Positions 34,549-45,160 of a stretch of DNA of 64,000 nucleotides are shown here, one piece after another. The stretch comes from an uncultured Pseudocitrobacter sp. (GTDB lineage Bacteria > Pseudomonadota > Gammaproteobacteria > Enterobacterales > Enterobacteriaceae): positions 1-64,000 of the forward strand of contig CAJYVI010000071.1 in assembly GCA_913778145.1 (NCBI GenBank), written 5' to 3'. Position 1 is the first letter of the stretch, and every line of letters begins with the position of its first letter. Position numbers and translations under genes: made by a program. Under the pieces are notes generated by a model, which saw only the letters and a list, made by a program, of their open reading frames with translations, was not told where the DNA came from and searched no databases.

Positions 34549-36228
34549 TTACTGCGGATACGGAACCCAGTCGCCGCCGTTCAGGCGAACGTACGGTTTA
34601 CCCTGGTATTGCATCACAACGGCATTGGAGTTCTCAGAGACCGGAGCCGTTTGCGGCAGGCTGTTGGTGTAAGCCTGCCAGTCCACGCTATCTTCATTAA
34701 ACATCTTACCGTCAACGGCGCGGGCAACCAGTTCGGAGACCGCAAGATAGCTGCTCGGCTGATCGATGACGATCGGCGCCCCCTGATGGGGTGCTTTCAT
34801 GCCGAAGAATTTCACCGCGGCGGGAACGTGCGTAATGGACGGGCTTGGGATATCGCGCAGACCAGAAACCTGCATTTTATCGCCCTGCAGCGCCGCGCCG
34901 TGTTCCGGCACCACGACCACCATCACTTTACGCCCCGATTTTTCCAGCTCGGTAAAGAAGGTGTCCAGCTCATCAAACAGCTTCTGCGCACGCGCTTTAT
35001 AATCGGCGGTTTTGCTCTGGCCCTGATAGTGGTTACCATCGTGCAGCGGCAGAATGTTGAAGAAGGTAGCGGTGCGTTTTTCTGCGCCCTGGCCTTCCGA
35101 TTCCTGCCAGCGTTTCAGAACGGCAAGGTCGTCATATACCGGCGAGCCGTCGAAGGAGAGCAGGTTAACCGGCAGTTTGCTTTGATCCATCAGCGGGCTT
35201 TGCACACCCCCGTTATCCCGTATTTCTTTCAGGAAGCCGCCAAAGACGCCGTTGTGATCCAGCATCAGCTGCTGCGCGAAGCCGAGTTTGCTCAGGTTAT
35301 CGAACAGGTAGCACTGGTTACCGGCAGGCTGATACAGATTGGTATGCGACGGCTGGCCGCAGCTGGCGCGCAGCAGGCGAATCGCCGCCGGGCCGCTGTA
35401 GGAGGTTGCCGAGTTGAAGTTGGTAAAGCGAATATCGAAATGCGACCACAGCGGGTGCTGCATCAGGCCAGCGGCTTCAATATCGGCATTCGAGAGCGAA
35501 CAGATATTAATCACCAGCAGTTCAAACGGCTGGGCATCGGCAGGCAACGCGTCCGGGAATTTGGTCGAACGCTTTTCTTCAGATTGATAGAAACTGTTCA
35601 GCCAGGCATTGAGATTGGCTGAGGTCGGTGGCGCGGTCTGGGCCGGGATATCACCGACAACCGGCGTATTGCCCGCCGTGGCGACCGTCGCGGCAGCCGT
35701 GCCGCCGGTGGTGGTCACGGTGTTGGTTGGCTGGCCGCCGGGGAACAGGCTAAAGGAAGGGCCAACCAGGGTAATCAAGTTCAGCCAGACCATTGCAGCG
35801 ACCACAAATACCGTCACGCGGATCCACTGGGTTAAGAACAGCCAGGCGACCAGCAGCACAAAGAAAGCGCCAACCATCTGCCAGTTGATAAAGCGGGTCA
35901 CCAGATCCCAGATATAGTCTGCGCTGAAACCGGCAACCTGCGAGCCCTGACTCATAATGCTTTCCGGGCCAGGCAGCCAGGTGTCATGCCAGAAGAGGGC
36001 GAAGCCTATCGGAATGGCAATCCAGTTGCGCCATTTATGCAGGCGGCGATTGGGCAGCGGAAACAGCAGAAACGCCATAAACACCAGGTTCTGCATGGCG
36101 TGGAAATTGAGATAACCGGCCCACAGCAGGCCGAATTTCACCAGGAAATAGAAGTTCCAGCCGGACAAGCCGCGCCAGTATTGCCAGAGCGGCGATGAGG
36201 CCGTGGCGGTTTGGGTTGATTGGGTCAT
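34549..36228 (-). CDS. bcsG: Cellulose phosphoethanolamine transferase BcsG
   Basis: A 559-residue inner-membrane enzyme that decorates secreted cellulose with phosphoethanolamine in the periplasm. Several N-terminal helices are followed by a Thr/Ala-rich linker (about 160-200) and an alkaline-phosphatase-fold domain. The zinc and catalytic residues known in E. coli are at the same numbers: Cys243, nucleophile Ser278 (SYSGPA), His396 (LPLHDG), Glu442 and His443 (PEHGA). All are present, so it should be active. It overlaps bcsF by 4 bp and is the last gene of bcsEFG. Confidence 0.96.
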   Translation of the reverse strand: MTQSTQTATASSPLWQYWRGLSGWNFYFLVKFGLLWAGYLNFHAMQNLVFMAFLLFPLPNRRLHKWRNWIAIPIGFALFWHDTWLPGPESIMSQGSQVAGFSADYIWDLVTRFINWQMVGAFFVLLVAWLFLTQWIRVTVFVVAAMVWLNLITLVGPSFSLFPGGQPTNTVTTTGGTAAATVATAGNTPVVGDIPAQTAPPTSANLNAWLNSFYQSEEKRSTKFPDALPADAQPFELLVINICSLSNADIEAAGLMQHPLWSHFDIRFTNFNSATSYSGPAAIRLLRASCGQPSHTNLYQPAGNQCYLFDNLSKLGFAQQLMLDHNGVFGGFLKEIRDNGGVQSPLMDQSKLPVNLLSFDGSPVYDDLAVLKRWQESEGQGAEKRTATFFNILPLHDGNHYQGQSKTADYKARAQKLFDELDTFFTELEKSGRKVMVVVVPEHGAALQGDKMQVSGLRDIPSPSITHVPAAVKFFGMKAPHQGAPIVIDQPSSYLAVSELVARAVDGKMFNEDSVDWQAYTNSLPQTAPVSENSNAVVMQYQGKPYVRLNGGDWVPYPQ

Positions 36229-36419
36229 TTTTCTGTTTTCGCTCTGGAACTTGAACCCCGACGGACGACGCCAGCCGGTTTGACATAACGTGGTTTAAAG
36301 AACATCAGCCGGAAAGCGTTTTCGATGCGGCGCTGATAGTGGCGCGTCAAATATCCCAGCGGGAAGAAGAGCAGCGCACACAAGACAACTAACTGAATAA
36401 TATCGCTTATCGACATCAT
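36225..36419 (-). CDS. bcsF: Cellulose biosynthesis membrane protein BcsF
   Basis: A 64-residue protein with one N-terminal membrane helix ([20 protein letters not shown], about residues 4-23) followed by a basic cytoplasmic tail containing the conserved [11 protein letters not shown] segment. It matches E. coli BcsF. In the cellulose complex it helps recruit BcsE to the membrane. ATG overlaps the bcsE stop by 4 bp and its own stop overlaps bcsG by 4 bp, so bcsE, bcsF and bcsG are translationally coupled. Confidence 0.95.
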   Translation of the reverse strand: MMSISDIIQLVVLCALLFFPLGYLTRHYQRRIENAFRLMFFKPRYVKPAGVVRRGSSSRAKTEK

Positions 36420-37975
36420 GATGGTTGTTTCCCCGTGTCGGCGGATAAACGATGCGGTTCCGGATAACGTCGCCAGTGACGGCCATCGTGGGTGGCGTTA
36501 ATCACTTTTCCTGGGTGCGTGGTGACTGGCAGCGGCCTGGTCCAGTGCTCTGATTTCACGTCCTGCATATTCACCAGTTCCGCCGCAATTTGCTTGTCTT
36601 CAAACCAAATCACACGGTTAGAAAAAATATCTCCCGTTGGCAGTGGGAAAATATGATTCAACGCGATATCGAGATCGTTGACCCGGCAAAAGGATAAAAA
36701 GATCATCAGGCGTTTGTCGGCAATGGTGGCAATATCGCCCATACGGTGCGGGCGGCAGAGCGTCAGCGCTTGCTCGACTCGTAGGCCCGGCGCGGGCCGG
36801 AGCGCAACCAGCACGCCTTTACCATCAGCGGGCAGCAGCGGGTTGCTGACGATTTTTTGCACTGCTTCGCAGAAGACGTCCCATTTCAGGTAGCCTTTGA
36901 GCTTTAAAGGCTCAGTATTACTTATCAGCGTAGCCAAATCTTCCGGCACGCGGCGGCTGAATTGCTGGTTTTGTACGCTTTCAATCAACGTCAGACAGCG
37001 CGAAAGCGCCGAACTGTGAGAGATAACCAGGTTTGCACCGCAGCTTAACAGCAGACGCTCGTCGGTGGCGCGCAGGCTGGGCACGCTTTCTCGAACCACA
37101 ATTTTCAACGCTGTACCACGCTGACGTCGCAGCGTGTGAATATAACGCGCGAGCTGTTCAATCTGGCTGTTTTGGCCCATAACGAAAATAACCGTTGCGG
37201 CCTGCGCGCTGCGTGCGGCATTAAAAACGGCATCGTTGGTATCAAATACTGACCAGTGCTCAGAAAGCGGCGGGGCGCCTTCCAGAAAAGCAATATTACT
37301 CAATACCGCTTTTTCATCAGTGCGCGGCTGAACATTTGCCAGCTCTTCCTGAACTAATTCCAGCGCGTTATCGTTTTGCTTAAGGAGAAGTTGTTGCCGG
37401 GCGCTAACGCCTTTTTCATTTGACCAAAAAGCAATGTCAAAAAGCATTCCATCGCCCTGGTAACGTAAACTTGCCAGTCCGGCAAGCGAACCGTACTCAC
37501 TTAACAATCGTGAGGTTTGGGCATCCGAATTGTTTCCGGGGCTGAGGATCAAGAGCGTGCAACGATGGTATTTTACCCATTTATTGGATTTACTGAGCCA
37601 ATCGTGAAATTTTTCTGGCGGAATATTTTTCCATGCATTATTGCTGCATAAAACCACAACCAGATAATGTGTTGGGTCGATTGAGCAGAGTAAATCGCGG
37701 CGCATAAAGTATAGACTGTTTTCATTTTCCTGCATGGAAAAAAGATCTATTTTTTGAGGCCCGCTATTCTCGCCTAACTGAATGATTTTCTTTGGATCTG
37801 ACCCCATACATACCACCGCGACCCGCGCCTCTTTTTGCTGCGCGGCAAGGGTTTGGTTGAGCAGGCTGACAGCGTCTTCATGGCGATCGGTATTAATCCA
37901 CCACACGCCACCGGTCGGCATGTGACTGACTTCGTCCCATAATGACTGAATACCAATAGAAAATATGGGGTTCAT
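36416..37975 (-). CDS. bcsE: c-di-GMP-binding cellulose regulator BcsE
   Basis: A 519-residue cytoplasmic protein that binds c-di-GMP through its degenerate GGDEF and GIL domains and raises cellulose output. Both binding motifs are visible: RATD at about residues 302-305 and RMGD (RxGD) at about 411-414. It is otherwise similar to E. coli BcsE through the N-terminal receiver-like domain ([21 protein letters not shown]). The start at 37975 is preferred because AAGGA precedes it; an ATG at 38005 would add ten residues. It is divergent from bcsR, and the 170-bp gap should contain the two promoters. Confidence 0.93.
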   Translation of the reverse strand: MNPIFSIGIQSLWDEVSHMPTGGVWWINTDRHEDAVSLLNQTLAAQQKEARVAVVCMGSDPKKIIQLGENSGPQKIDLFSMQENENSLYFMRRDLLCSIDPTHYLVVVLCSNNAWKNIPPEKFHDWLSKSNKWVKYHRCTLLILSPGNNSDAQTSRLLSEYGSLAGLASLRYQGDGMLFDIAFWSNEKGVSARQQLLLKQNDNALELVQEELANVQPRTDEKAVLSNIAFLEGAPPLSEHWSVFDTNDAVFNAARSAQAATVIFVMGQNSQIEQLARYIHTLRRQRGTALKIVVRESVPSLRATDERLLLSCGANLVISHSSALSRCLTLIESVQNQQFSRRVPEDLATLISNTEPLKLKGYLKWDVFCEAVQKIVSNPLLPADGKGVLVALRPAPGLRVEQALTLCRPHRMGDIATIADKRLMIFLSFCRVNDLDIALNHIFPLPTGDIFSNRVIWFEDKQIAAELVNMQDVKSEHWTRPLPVTTHPGKVINATHDGRHWRRYPEPHRLSADTGKQPS

Positions 37976-38145
37976 CGTGTCCTTCTTTTGCTGATTAGCC
38001 TGCATATCAGTTTACTAGCGAAAGTAATAGAATAAACCTAAGATTGAAATTAAATAACATCAGATTTAGCATGTAAACGAATTTCAGGAAAAGCTTAGTC
38101 GCTGCTGGGCGCGATTTCTCATCTTATTCATCTGGATCGACAAAA

Positions 38146-38346
38146 ATGCCTGATAATGAACCCATGACTTCGTCAGATTCGACGCTCGGTTATACATTTC
38201 AGAATGACTTCCTGGCGTTGAGCCGGGCATTTTCTTTGCCGGATATAGACTACACCGATATTTCTCAACGCGAACAACTTGCCGCGGCGTTTAAGCGCTG
38301 GCCGTTGCTGGCTGAGTTTGCAGAACAAAAAGTCGAACAAAAATAA
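38146..38346 (+). CDS. bcsR: Cellulose biosynthesis regulator BcsR
   Basis: A 66-residue cytoplasmic protein. The conserved core FQNDFLALSRAFSLPDIDYTDISQREQLAA and KRWPLLAEFAEQK equals that of E. coli BcsR (62 residues); here the C-terminus is a few residues longer (VEQK). BcsR stabilises BcsQ and forms part of the BcsRQ regulatory assembly under the synthase. It is the first gene of bcsRQABZC; bcsQ begins 10 bp after the stop. Confidence 0.94.
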   Translation: MPDNEPMTSSDSTLGYTFQNDFLALSRAFSLPDIDYTDISQREQLAAAFKRWPLLAEFAEQKVEQK

Positions 38347-38356
38347 GGAAGCCATA

Positions 38357-39109
38357 ATGGCCATTCTGGGAATACAGGGCATCCGTGGTGGAGTGGGAAC
38401 CACTTCCGTTACGGCAGCGCTAGCCTGGTCATTGCAACTACTTGGCGAATCGGTGCTAGTGATTGATGCCTGCCCCGATAATTTGCTGCGCCTGTCATTT
38501 AATGATGACATTGCGCATAAAAACGGCTGGGCGCGCGCGCTGCTTGACGGTGCCGACTGGCGCGACGCCGGGATGCGCTACACCTCGCTGATTGATGTTT
38601 TGCCGTTTGGCGCGCTGACGCCGGGCGAGCGCGAGAATGTCCTGACGCTGGCGAACCCGCTTGCGGAAATTACCGCGATTGCCGAAGCGCTCCAGCGTCA
38701 GGGAAACTATCGCTGGATCCTCCTCGACCTTCCGCACGGGTTTTATCCGTGGACGCAATCCCTGATGGCGGCCTGCCAGCATACATTGATGATTGTCCAG
38801 CCGGATACTAACTGCCATGTGCGCCTGCATCAACAGGCGCTGCCTGTGAATGCGCATATTCTGATTAACGACCTGCGCGTCGGCAGCCAGCTCCAGGAAG
38901 ACCTGTATCAGGTATGGCTGCAAACCCAGCGTCGCCTGCTACCGATTGCCGTGCATCGCGATGAAGCGATGGCCGAGTGTATGGCGGCGAAGCAACCGCT
39001 GGGCGAATATCGTCATGACTCGCTGGCGGCGGAAGAGATTCTGACGCTGGCGAGCTGGTGTCTGCTGCATTATGCCGGTGCTCCCGCTCCTGAGGAGTCC
39101 GCATCATGA
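38357..39109 (+). CDS. bcsQ: Cellulose biosynthesis ATPase BcsQ
   Basis: A 250-residue MinD/ParA-type (SIMIBI) ATPase needed for cellulose secretion and polar placement of the complex. The P-loop GIQGIRGGVGTTSV (about residues 5-18) has Thr-Thr in place of the usual Lys-Thr, as in other BcsQ proteins; VLVIDACPDN is the switch region. The frame is intact, without the early stop that inactivates bcsQ in E. coli K-12. ATG at 38357 follows AAGGAAG; the upstream frame overlaps bcsR. It overlaps bcsA by 4 bp (ATGA). Confidence 0.95.
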   Translation: MAILGIQGIRGGVGTTSVTAALAWSLQLLGESVLVIDACPDNLLRLSFNDDIAHKNGWARALLDGADWRDAGMRYTSLIDVLPFGALTPGERENVLTLANPLAEITAIAEALQRQGNYRWILLDLPHGFYPWTQSLMAACQHTLMIVQPDTNCHVRLHQQALPVNAHILINDLRVGSQLQEDLYQVWLQTQRRLLPIAVHRDEAMAECMAAKQPLGEYRHDSLAAEEILTLASWCLLHYAGAPAPEESAS

Positions 39110-41724
39110 TAAGCCTGAGCGCCTGGCTGTTTGCGCCGGAAGCCTATGCGCGCCTGCATGCGCGCTATCAGGGCTATCGGCGCGCGGGCGCATCCTGTTT
39201 TAGCGCGTCGCTGGGCTGCTTTTGGGTGGCATTGGTGTGGGCGTTTATTCCGCTTGAACAGGCGAACTGGCAGCGGCTGATTGCCCGCCAGGATGAACTT
39301 TATCCCCATATTGACGCCCGGCGTCCGCGCCCGCTCGACCCGCTACGCTATCTGCTGCAAAGCGCGTGGCTGCTGGCGACGAAGCGGCCTGAACCGGCTA
39401 AACGTCCTGGCTGGCGCTCGCTGGCGGCGGTGCAGGGCGTGATGGGGCGCTATCATCAATGGGTGGCGGCGATTCCGGCGAAGGTCAACGCGCGAACCGG
39501 GCACCTCGATAGCCACAAAGAGCTGGCGCACATCAACCCGAAAATCCGCCGTATTGTGCTGGGCGTGGTGGTGACGCTGTCGCTCGCGCTGGCGCTAATC
39601 TGTATTACGCAGCCCTTTAACCCGCTGTCGCAGTTTATCTTTTTGATGCTGCTGTGGGGCGTGGCGCTGCTGGTCAGACGCATCCCCGGGCGCTTCTCGG
39701 CGCTGATGCTGATTGTGCTGTCGCTCACCGTTTCCTGTCGCTATATCTGGTGGCGGTATACTTCTACGCTCAACTGGAATGACCCGGTTAGCCTGGTGTG
39801 CGGCCTGATTCTGTTGTTTGCTGAAACCTACGCGTGGATTGTGCTGGTGCTGGGGTATTTCCAGGTGGTCTGGCCGCTCAACCGTCAGCCCGTTCCGTTG
39901 CCAAAAGACATGAACCAGTGGCCGACGGTCGACATTTTTGTGCCGACCTATAACGAAGACCTCAACGTGGTGAAGAACACGGTCTACGCGTCGCTGGGTA
40001 TCGACTGGCCGAAGGATAAAGTCTCTATCTGGATCCTCGACGACGGTAATCGCCCGGAGTTTCGGCAGTTTGCCAAAGACGTCGGCGTCGAATACGTCGC
40101 GCGTAGCACCCATGAGCATGCGAAAGCCGGGAACATCAACAATGCGCTGAAGCTGGCGAAAGGCGAATTCGTATCGATTTTCGACTGCGACCACGTGCCT
40201 ACCCGCTCGTTCCTGCAAATGACCATGGGCTGGTTCCTGAAGGATAAAAAGCTGGCGATGATGCAGACGCCGCACCACTTCTTCTCGCCCGATCCGTTTG
40301 AACGCAACCTCGGTCGTTTCCGTAAAACGCCGAACGAAGGCACGCTGTTCTATGGCCTGGTGCAGGACGGTAACGACATGTGGGATGCGACCTTCTTCTG
40401 CGGTTCCTGTGCCGTTATTCGCCGTAAACCGCTCGATGAAATTGGCGGCATTGCCGTTGAAACGGTGACGGAAGATGCGCACACCTCGCTGCGTTTGCAC
40501 CGTCGCGGCTACACATCGGCGTACATGCGCCTTCCGCAGGCGGCGGGGCTGGCGACGGAGAGTTTATCCGCGCATATTGGCCAGCGTATTCGCTGGGCGC
40601 GCGGGATGGTACAAATCTTCCGTCTCGATAACCCGCTTACCGGCAAAGGGTTGAAGTTCGCGCAGCGCCTCTGTTACGTCAACGCCATGTTCCACTTCTT
40701 GTCCGGCGTGCCGAGGCTTATCTTCCTGACCGCGCCGCTCGCTTTCCTGTTGCTGCACGCTTACATCATTTACGCCCCGGCGCTGATGATTGCGCTGTTT
40801 GTCCTGCCGCACATGATCCACGCCAGCCTGACCAACTCGAAGATTCAGGGCAAATATCGCCACTCTTTCTGGAGCGAAATCTACGAAACGGTACTGGCGT
40901 GGTATATCGCACCGCCGACGCTGGTTGCGTTGATTAACCCACACAAAGGCAAATTCAACGTTACGGCGAAAGGCGGGCTGGTGAAAGAGGAGTATGTCGA
41001 CTGGGTGATTTCCCGGCCTTACATCTATCTCGTTCTGATAAACCTGGTGGGCGTGGCGTTCGGTATCTGGCGCTATATGTACGGCCCGGAAGATGAAATT
41101 CTCACGGTCTGGGTCAGCCTGGTGTGGGTGTTCTATAACCTGATTATCCTCGGCGGGGCGGTGGCCGTGTCGGTTGAAAGTAAACAGGTTCGCCGCTCGC
41201 ATCGCGTGGAGATCAAAATGCCTGGCGCGATTGCCCGCGAAGACGGTCATCTCTTCTCCTGTACGGTGCATGACTTCTCCGATGGCGGGGTGGGGATCAA
41301 AATTAACGGCGACGCGCAGGTGCTGGAAGAGCAGAAAGTGAATCTGCTGCTCAAACGCGGCCAGCAGGAGTACGTCTTCCCGACGCAGGTGGTGCGCGTG
41401 TTTGGCAACGAAGTTGGCCTGAAACTGCTGCCGATGACCACCCGTCAGCATATCGATTTTGTTCAATGTACCTTCGCGCGTGCCGATACCTGGGCGCTCT
41501 GGCAGGACAGCTATCCGGAAGATAAACCGCTGGAAAGCCTGCTGGATATTCTCAAGCTCGGCTTCCGGGGCTATCGCCATCTGGCGGAATTTGCTCCACC
41601 GTTTGCAAAAGTAATTTTCCGTACGCTCACTTCGCTGGTGGCCTGGGTGGCTTCTTTTGTCCCGCGTCGCCCTGAGCGTGAAGCTGTGCAGCCGCACTCA
41701 CAGCCGGTTATGGCTCAACAATAA
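39106..41724 (+). CDS. bcsA: Cellulose synthase catalytic subunit BcsA
   Basis: An 872-residue inner-membrane GT2 glycosyltransferase that polymerises UDP-glucose into beta-1,4-glucan and extrudes it through its own channel. The catalytic motifs are LDDG (D312/D313), the DCD motif (D360, D362), TED (455-457) with the catalytic Asp457, and QRIRW (493-497). The C-terminal PilZ domain has RxxxR (Arg696, Arg700) and DFSDGGVG (723-730), so activity should need c-di-GMP. An enterobacterial N-terminal extension of about 140 residues precedes the helices. It is coupled to bcsQ and followed after 13 bp by bcsB. Confidence 0.97.
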   Translation: MISLSAWLFAPEAYARLHARYQGYRRAGASCFSASLGCFWVALVWAFIPLEQANWQRLIARQDELYPHIDARRPRPLDPLRYLLQSAWLLATKRPEPAKRPGWRSLAAVQGVMGRYHQWVAAIPAKVNARTGHLDSHKELAHINPKIRRIVLGVVVTLSLALALICITQPFNPLSQFIFLMLLWGVALLVRRIPGRFSALMLIVLSLTVSCRYIWWRYTSTLNWNDPVSLVCGLILLFAETYAWIVLVLGYFQVVWPLNRQPVPLPKDMNQWPTVDIFVPTYNEDLNVVKNTVYASLGIDWPKDKVSIWILDDGNRPEFRQFAKDVGVEYVARSTHEHAKAGNINNALKLAKGEFVSIFDCDHVPTRSFLQMTMGWFLKDKKLAMMQTPHHFFSPDPFERNLGRFRKTPNEGTLFYGLVQDGNDMWDATFFCGSCAVIRRKPLDEIGGIAVETVTEDAHTSLRLHRRGYTSAYMRLPQAAGLATESLSAHIGQRIRWARGMVQIFRLDNPLTGKGLKFAQRLCYVNAMFHFLSGVPRLIFLTAPLAFLLLHAYIIYAPALMIALFVLPHMIHASLTNSKIQGKYRHSFWSEIYETVLAWYIAPPTLVALINPHKGKFNVTAKGGLVKEEYVDWVISRPYIYLVLINLVGVAFGIWRYMYGPEDEILTVWVSLVWVFYNLIILGGAVAVSVESKQVRRSHRVEIKMPGAIAREDGHLFSCTVHDFSDGGVGIKINGDAQVLEEQKVNLLLKRGQQEYVFPTQVVRVFGNEVGLKLLPMTTRQHIDFVQCTFARADTWALWQDSYPEDKPLESLLDILKLGFRGYRHLAEFAPPFAKVIFRTLTSLVAWVASFVPRRPEREAVQPHSQPVMAQQ

Positions 41725-41737
41725 TGATGATTACACG

Positions 41738-44047
41738 ATGAAAAGAAAACTCTCCTGGATTTGTGCAGTGGCGATGGGAATGGGCAGCTTGCTGCCAGCG
41801 ACAACCTGGTCTGAACCGACGACCGCAACGCCGGTTATGCCGCCTGCTCAGGAGAGCGCGACGACGCCTGCTGCGCCGTCCGATGCCTCGCCGGTGGTGG
41901 TGGAAAGCGTGCCATCGCGCGATGTTAAACTCACCTTCGCGCAAATTGCGCCGCCGCCGGGCAGCATGGTGCTGCGCGGTGCGAATCCCAATGGTTCTAT
42001 TGAATTTGGTATGCGCAGCGACGAAGTGGTGTCGAAAGCGCTGCTGAATCTCACCTATACGCCATCGCCGTCGCTGCAGCCGGTGCTGTCGCAGCTGAAG
42101 GTGTACCTGAACGAAGAATTGATGGACGTGCTGCCGGTCACCAAAGAGCAATTGGGCAAAAAGGTCAGCGCGCAAATTCCTATCGACCCGCTCTATATCA
42201 CCGACTTTAACCGCGTGCGTCTGGAGTTTGTCGGCCACTATCGCGACGTCTGTGAAAACCCGGCTAACACCACCGTCTGGCTGGACGTGGGCCGCAACAG
42301 TTCGCTGGATTTAACCTATCAGGCGCTGAACGTGCGTAACGATCTGTCGCACTTCCCGGTTCCGTTCTTCGATTCCCGCGACAACCGTCCGCTCACGCTG
42401 CCGATCGTCTTCGCGGCAACGCCGGATCTGCCACAGCAGCAAGCGGCGGGCATTGTCGCCTCGTGGTTTGGTTCGCGTGCGGGCTGGCGCGGGCAGACCT
42501 TCCCGGTCAGCTACAACACGCTGCCGGAAAGAAATGCCATTGTGTTTGCCACCAATGACAAGCGTCCTGATTTCCTGCGCGACCATCCGGCGGTGAAAGC
42601 CCCGACGATCGAAATGATCAACCATCCGAACGATCCTTACGTCAAGCTGCTGGTGATCATGGGCCGCGACGATAAAGATCTGTTGATGGCCGCAAAAGGC
42701 ATTGCCCAGGGCAATATCTTGTTCCGTGGCGACAGCGTGGTGGTGGACGATGTGAAACCGCTGCTGGCGCGCGTGCCGTACGATGCGCCGAACTGGGTAC
42801 GGACCGACCGTCCGGTCACCTTCGGTGAGCTGAAAACCTACGAGCAACAGCTGCAATCCACCGGACTGGAACCAGCGTCCATTAACGTGGCGCTGAATCT
42901 GCCGCCGGATCTCTACCTGCTGCGCAGCAACGGTATCGATATGGACCTCAAGTATCGTTTTACCATGCCTGCGGTGAAAGACAGCTCGCGAATGGATATC
43001 AGCCTGAACGACCAGTTCTTACAGTCGTTTAACCTCAACAGTACCCAGGAAGTGAGCAGCCTGCTGCTGCGCCTGCCGGTATTGCAGGGGCTGGTTGACG
43101 GTAAAAATGAAGTGACTATTCCGGCGTTGCGTCTGGGTGCAATGAACCAGCTGCGCTTCGACTTCCAGTATATGAACCCGATGCCGGGCGGCTCGATTGA
43201 TAACTGTATTACCTTCCAGCCGGTGCAGAACCATGTGGTGATTGGCGACGACTCGACGATCGACTTCTCGAACTACTATCACTTCCTGGCGATGCCGGAC
43301 CTTCGCGCGTTTGCCAACGCGGGCTTCCCGTTCAGTCGCATGGCGGATCTCTCTGACACCACCGTAGTGATGCCGAAAAATCCGACCGTTGAACAGGTGA
43401 CCACGCTGTTGAATACCGTCGGCGAAATGGGCGCACAGACCGGCTTCCCGGCGATGAACGTCACCCTCGCCGATGAAGGCAGCGATATTCAGGGCAAAGA
43501 CACTGACCTGCTGCTGATTGGCTCCATTCCGCAAAAACTGAAAAACGACAAGCAGATTGACCTGCTGGTTGAAGCCACGAAGAGCTGGGTGAAAACGCCG
43601 CTGCGTCATCATGAGCTGCCGAGCATCTATCTCGATGAAAACGAACGTAAACCAAACGTGCAGACGGACGTAACTTCGTCCGGCCCGATGGCGGCGATAG
43701 TCGGCTTCCAGTCGCCGTATAACGACCAGCGCAGCGTGGTTGCGCTGCTGGCGGACAGCCCGCGCGGTTATGAACTACTGAACGGCGCGCTGAACGACAG
43801 CGGCAAGCGCGCGGCGATGTTTGGTTCGGTTTCGGTGATTCGTGAATCGGGCGTGAGCAGCCTGCGCGTGGGCGATGTGTACTACGTCGGCCACCTGCCG
43901 TGGTTCGAGCGGCTGTGGTTTGCCCTCTCTAACCATCCGATTCTGTTGGCGCTGTTTGCCGCTATCAGCATCGTATTGCTGGCGTGGGTGCTGTGGCGAC
44001 TGCTGCGCATTATCAGCCGCCGTCGACTGGATCCTGAAGACGAGTAA
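41738..44047 (+). CDS. bcsB: Cellulose synthase periplasmic subunit BcsB
   Basis: A 769-residue membrane-anchored periplasmic protein that guides the growing glucan and is required for BcsA activity. A signal peptide (to about residue 25, TTWS/EPTT) is followed by a Pro/Ala/Thr-rich stretch, then alternating carbohydrate-binding and flavodoxin-like domains. One C-terminal helix near residues 730-757 (HPILLALFAAISIVLLAWVL) anchors it next to BcsA. ATG at 41738 is used; the longer frame reaches back into bcsA. bcsZ starts within 7 bp of the stop. Confidence 0.95.
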   Translation: MKRKLSWICAVAMGMGSLLPATTWSEPTTATPVMPPAQESATTPAAPSDASPVVVESVPSRDVKLTFAQIAPPPGSMVLRGANPNGSIEFGMRSDEVVSKALLNLTYTPSPSLQPVLSQLKVYLNEELMDVLPVTKEQLGKKVSAQIPIDPLYITDFNRVRLEFVGHYRDVCENPANTTVWLDVGRNSSLDLTYQALNVRNDLSHFPVPFFDSRDNRPLTLPIVFAATPDLPQQQAAGIVASWFGSRAGWRGQTFPVSYNTLPERNAIVFATNDKRPDFLRDHPAVKAPTIEMINHPNDPYVKLLVIMGRDDKDLLMAAKGIAQGNILFRGDSVVVDDVKPLLARVPYDAPNWVRTDRPVTFGELKTYEQQLQSTGLEPASINVALNLPPDLYLLRSNGIDMDLKYRFTMPAVKDSSRMDISLNDQFLQSFNLNSTQEVSSLLLRLPVLQGLVDGKNEVTIPALRLGAMNQLRFDFQYMNPMPGGSIDNCITFQPVQNHVVIGDDSTIDFSNYYHFLAMPDLRAFANAGFPFSRMADLSDTTVVMPKNPTVEQVTTLLNTVGEMGAQTGFPAMNVTLADEGSDIQGKDTDLLLIGSIPQKLKNDKQIDLLVEATKSWVKTPLRHHELPSIYLDENERKPNVQTDVTSSGPMAAIVGFQSPYNDQRSVVALLADSPRGYELLNGALNDSGKRAAMFGSVSVIRESGVSSLRVGDVYYVGHLPWFERLWFALSNHPILLALFAAISIVLLAWVLWRLLRIISRRRLDPEDE

Positions 44048-44053
44048 GCCGTG

Positions 44054-45160
44054 ATGAAAAGCGTACGCTGGATAGTTTTGCTGTTAACGCTGGGCACGAT
44101 GGTACAGGCCCAGGCGGCCTGTAACTGGCCTGCCTGGGATCAGTTCAAAAAAGACTATGTCAGTGCCGAAGGGCGCGTGATCGACCCGAGCGATGCACGC
44201 AAAATTACCACCTCCGAAGGGCAGAGCTACGCGATGTTCTTCGCGCTGGCGGCCAATGACCGCGAAACGTTCGGCAAACTGTTCGACTGGACGCAGAACA
44301 ACCTGGCGCAGGGTGACCTGAAAAGCACGCTGCCTGGCTGGCTGTGGGGCAAGAAAGACGATAATGCGTGGACGGTGCTGGATACCAATTCCGCATCTGA
44401 TTCTGACGTCTGGATTGCCTGGTCGCTGCTGGAAGCGGGCCGACTGTGGAACAACGCCAATTACAGCGAAACCGGGAAAGCGCTGCTTTCGCGCATTGCC
44501 CGTGAAGAAGTGGTGAATGTACCGGGGCTGGGCTCGATGCTGCTTCCAGGCAAAATTGGCTTTGCTGAAGCCAACAGCTGGCGCTTCAACCCAAGCTACC
44601 TGCCGCCGCAGCTGGCGAGCTACTTTACCCGTTATGGCGCGCCGTGGACGACGCTGCGCGAAACCAACCAGCGCCTGCTGATGGAGACCGCCAGCAAAGG
44701 CTACTCGCCGGACTGGGTGAATTACGAAAAAGGCAAAGGCTGGCAGAAGCAAAGTAAAACGCCGCTGGTGGGCAGCTATGACGCCATCCGCGTCTATTTA
44801 TGGGTGGGCATGATGCACAACAGCGACCCGCAAAAAGCCCGTCTGTTAACCCGATTTAAAGCGATGGCGGCGCAGACCGCCCGCGAAGGCGTTCCGCCGG
44901 AAAAAGTCGACACCCTCACCGGCAAAGTCACCGGCAACGGCCCGGTGGGCTTCTCCGCCTCGCTGCTGCCGTTCCTGCAGGACCGCGATGCGCAAGCCGT
45001 TCAGCGCCAGCGCGTAGCCGACAACTTCCCTGGCGCAGACGCCTATTACAGCTATGTCCTGACCCTCTTTGGCCAGGGCTGGGACCAACACCGTTTTCGC
45101 TTCAGCGCCCGCGGTGAATTACTACCTGACTGGGGCCAGGAATGCGCAAGTTCACACTAA
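44054..45160 (+). CDS. bcsZ: Periplasmic endo-1,4-beta-glucanase BcsZ
   Basis: A 368-residue family 8 glycoside hydrolase that trims cellulose in the periplasm. The signal peptide ends near [10 protein letters not shown]. The catalytic acid Glu55 (TTSEGQSY) and base Asp243 (GSYDAIR) are at the same residue numbers as in E. coli BcsZ when ATG at 44054 is used, which favours it over the overlapping GTG at 44051. Its last 19 bp overlap the start of bcsC, so translation of the two is probably coupled. Confidence 0.95.
   Translation: MKSVRWIVLLLTLGTMVQAQAACNWPAWDQFKKDYVSAEGRVIDPSDARKITTSEGQSYAMFFALAANDRETFGKLFDWTQNNLAQGDLKSTLPGWLWGKKDDNAWTVLDTNSASDSDVWIAWSLLEAGRLWNNANYSETGKALLSRIAREEVVNVPGLGSMLLPGKIGFAEANSWRFNPSYLPPQLASYFTRYGAPWTTLRETNQRLLMETASKGYSPDWVNYEKGKGWQKQSKTPLVGSYDAIRVYLWVGMMHNSDPQKARLLTRFKAMAAQTAREGVPPEKVDTLTGKVTGNGPVGFSASLLPFLQDRDAQAVQRQRVADNFPGADAYYSYVLTLFGQGWDQHRFRFSARGELLPDWGQECASSH

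Noticed and set aside
34501-35622. A 373-codon plus-strand frame opposite bcsG
   Set aside because: It lies wholly within the bcsG coding region and the terminator, has no ribosome binding site, and its residue composition is that of a reverse-strand shadow.
40564-41697. A 377-codon minus-strand frame inside bcsA
   Set aside because: Antisense shadow of a gene whose catalytic motifs are all read on the plus strand.
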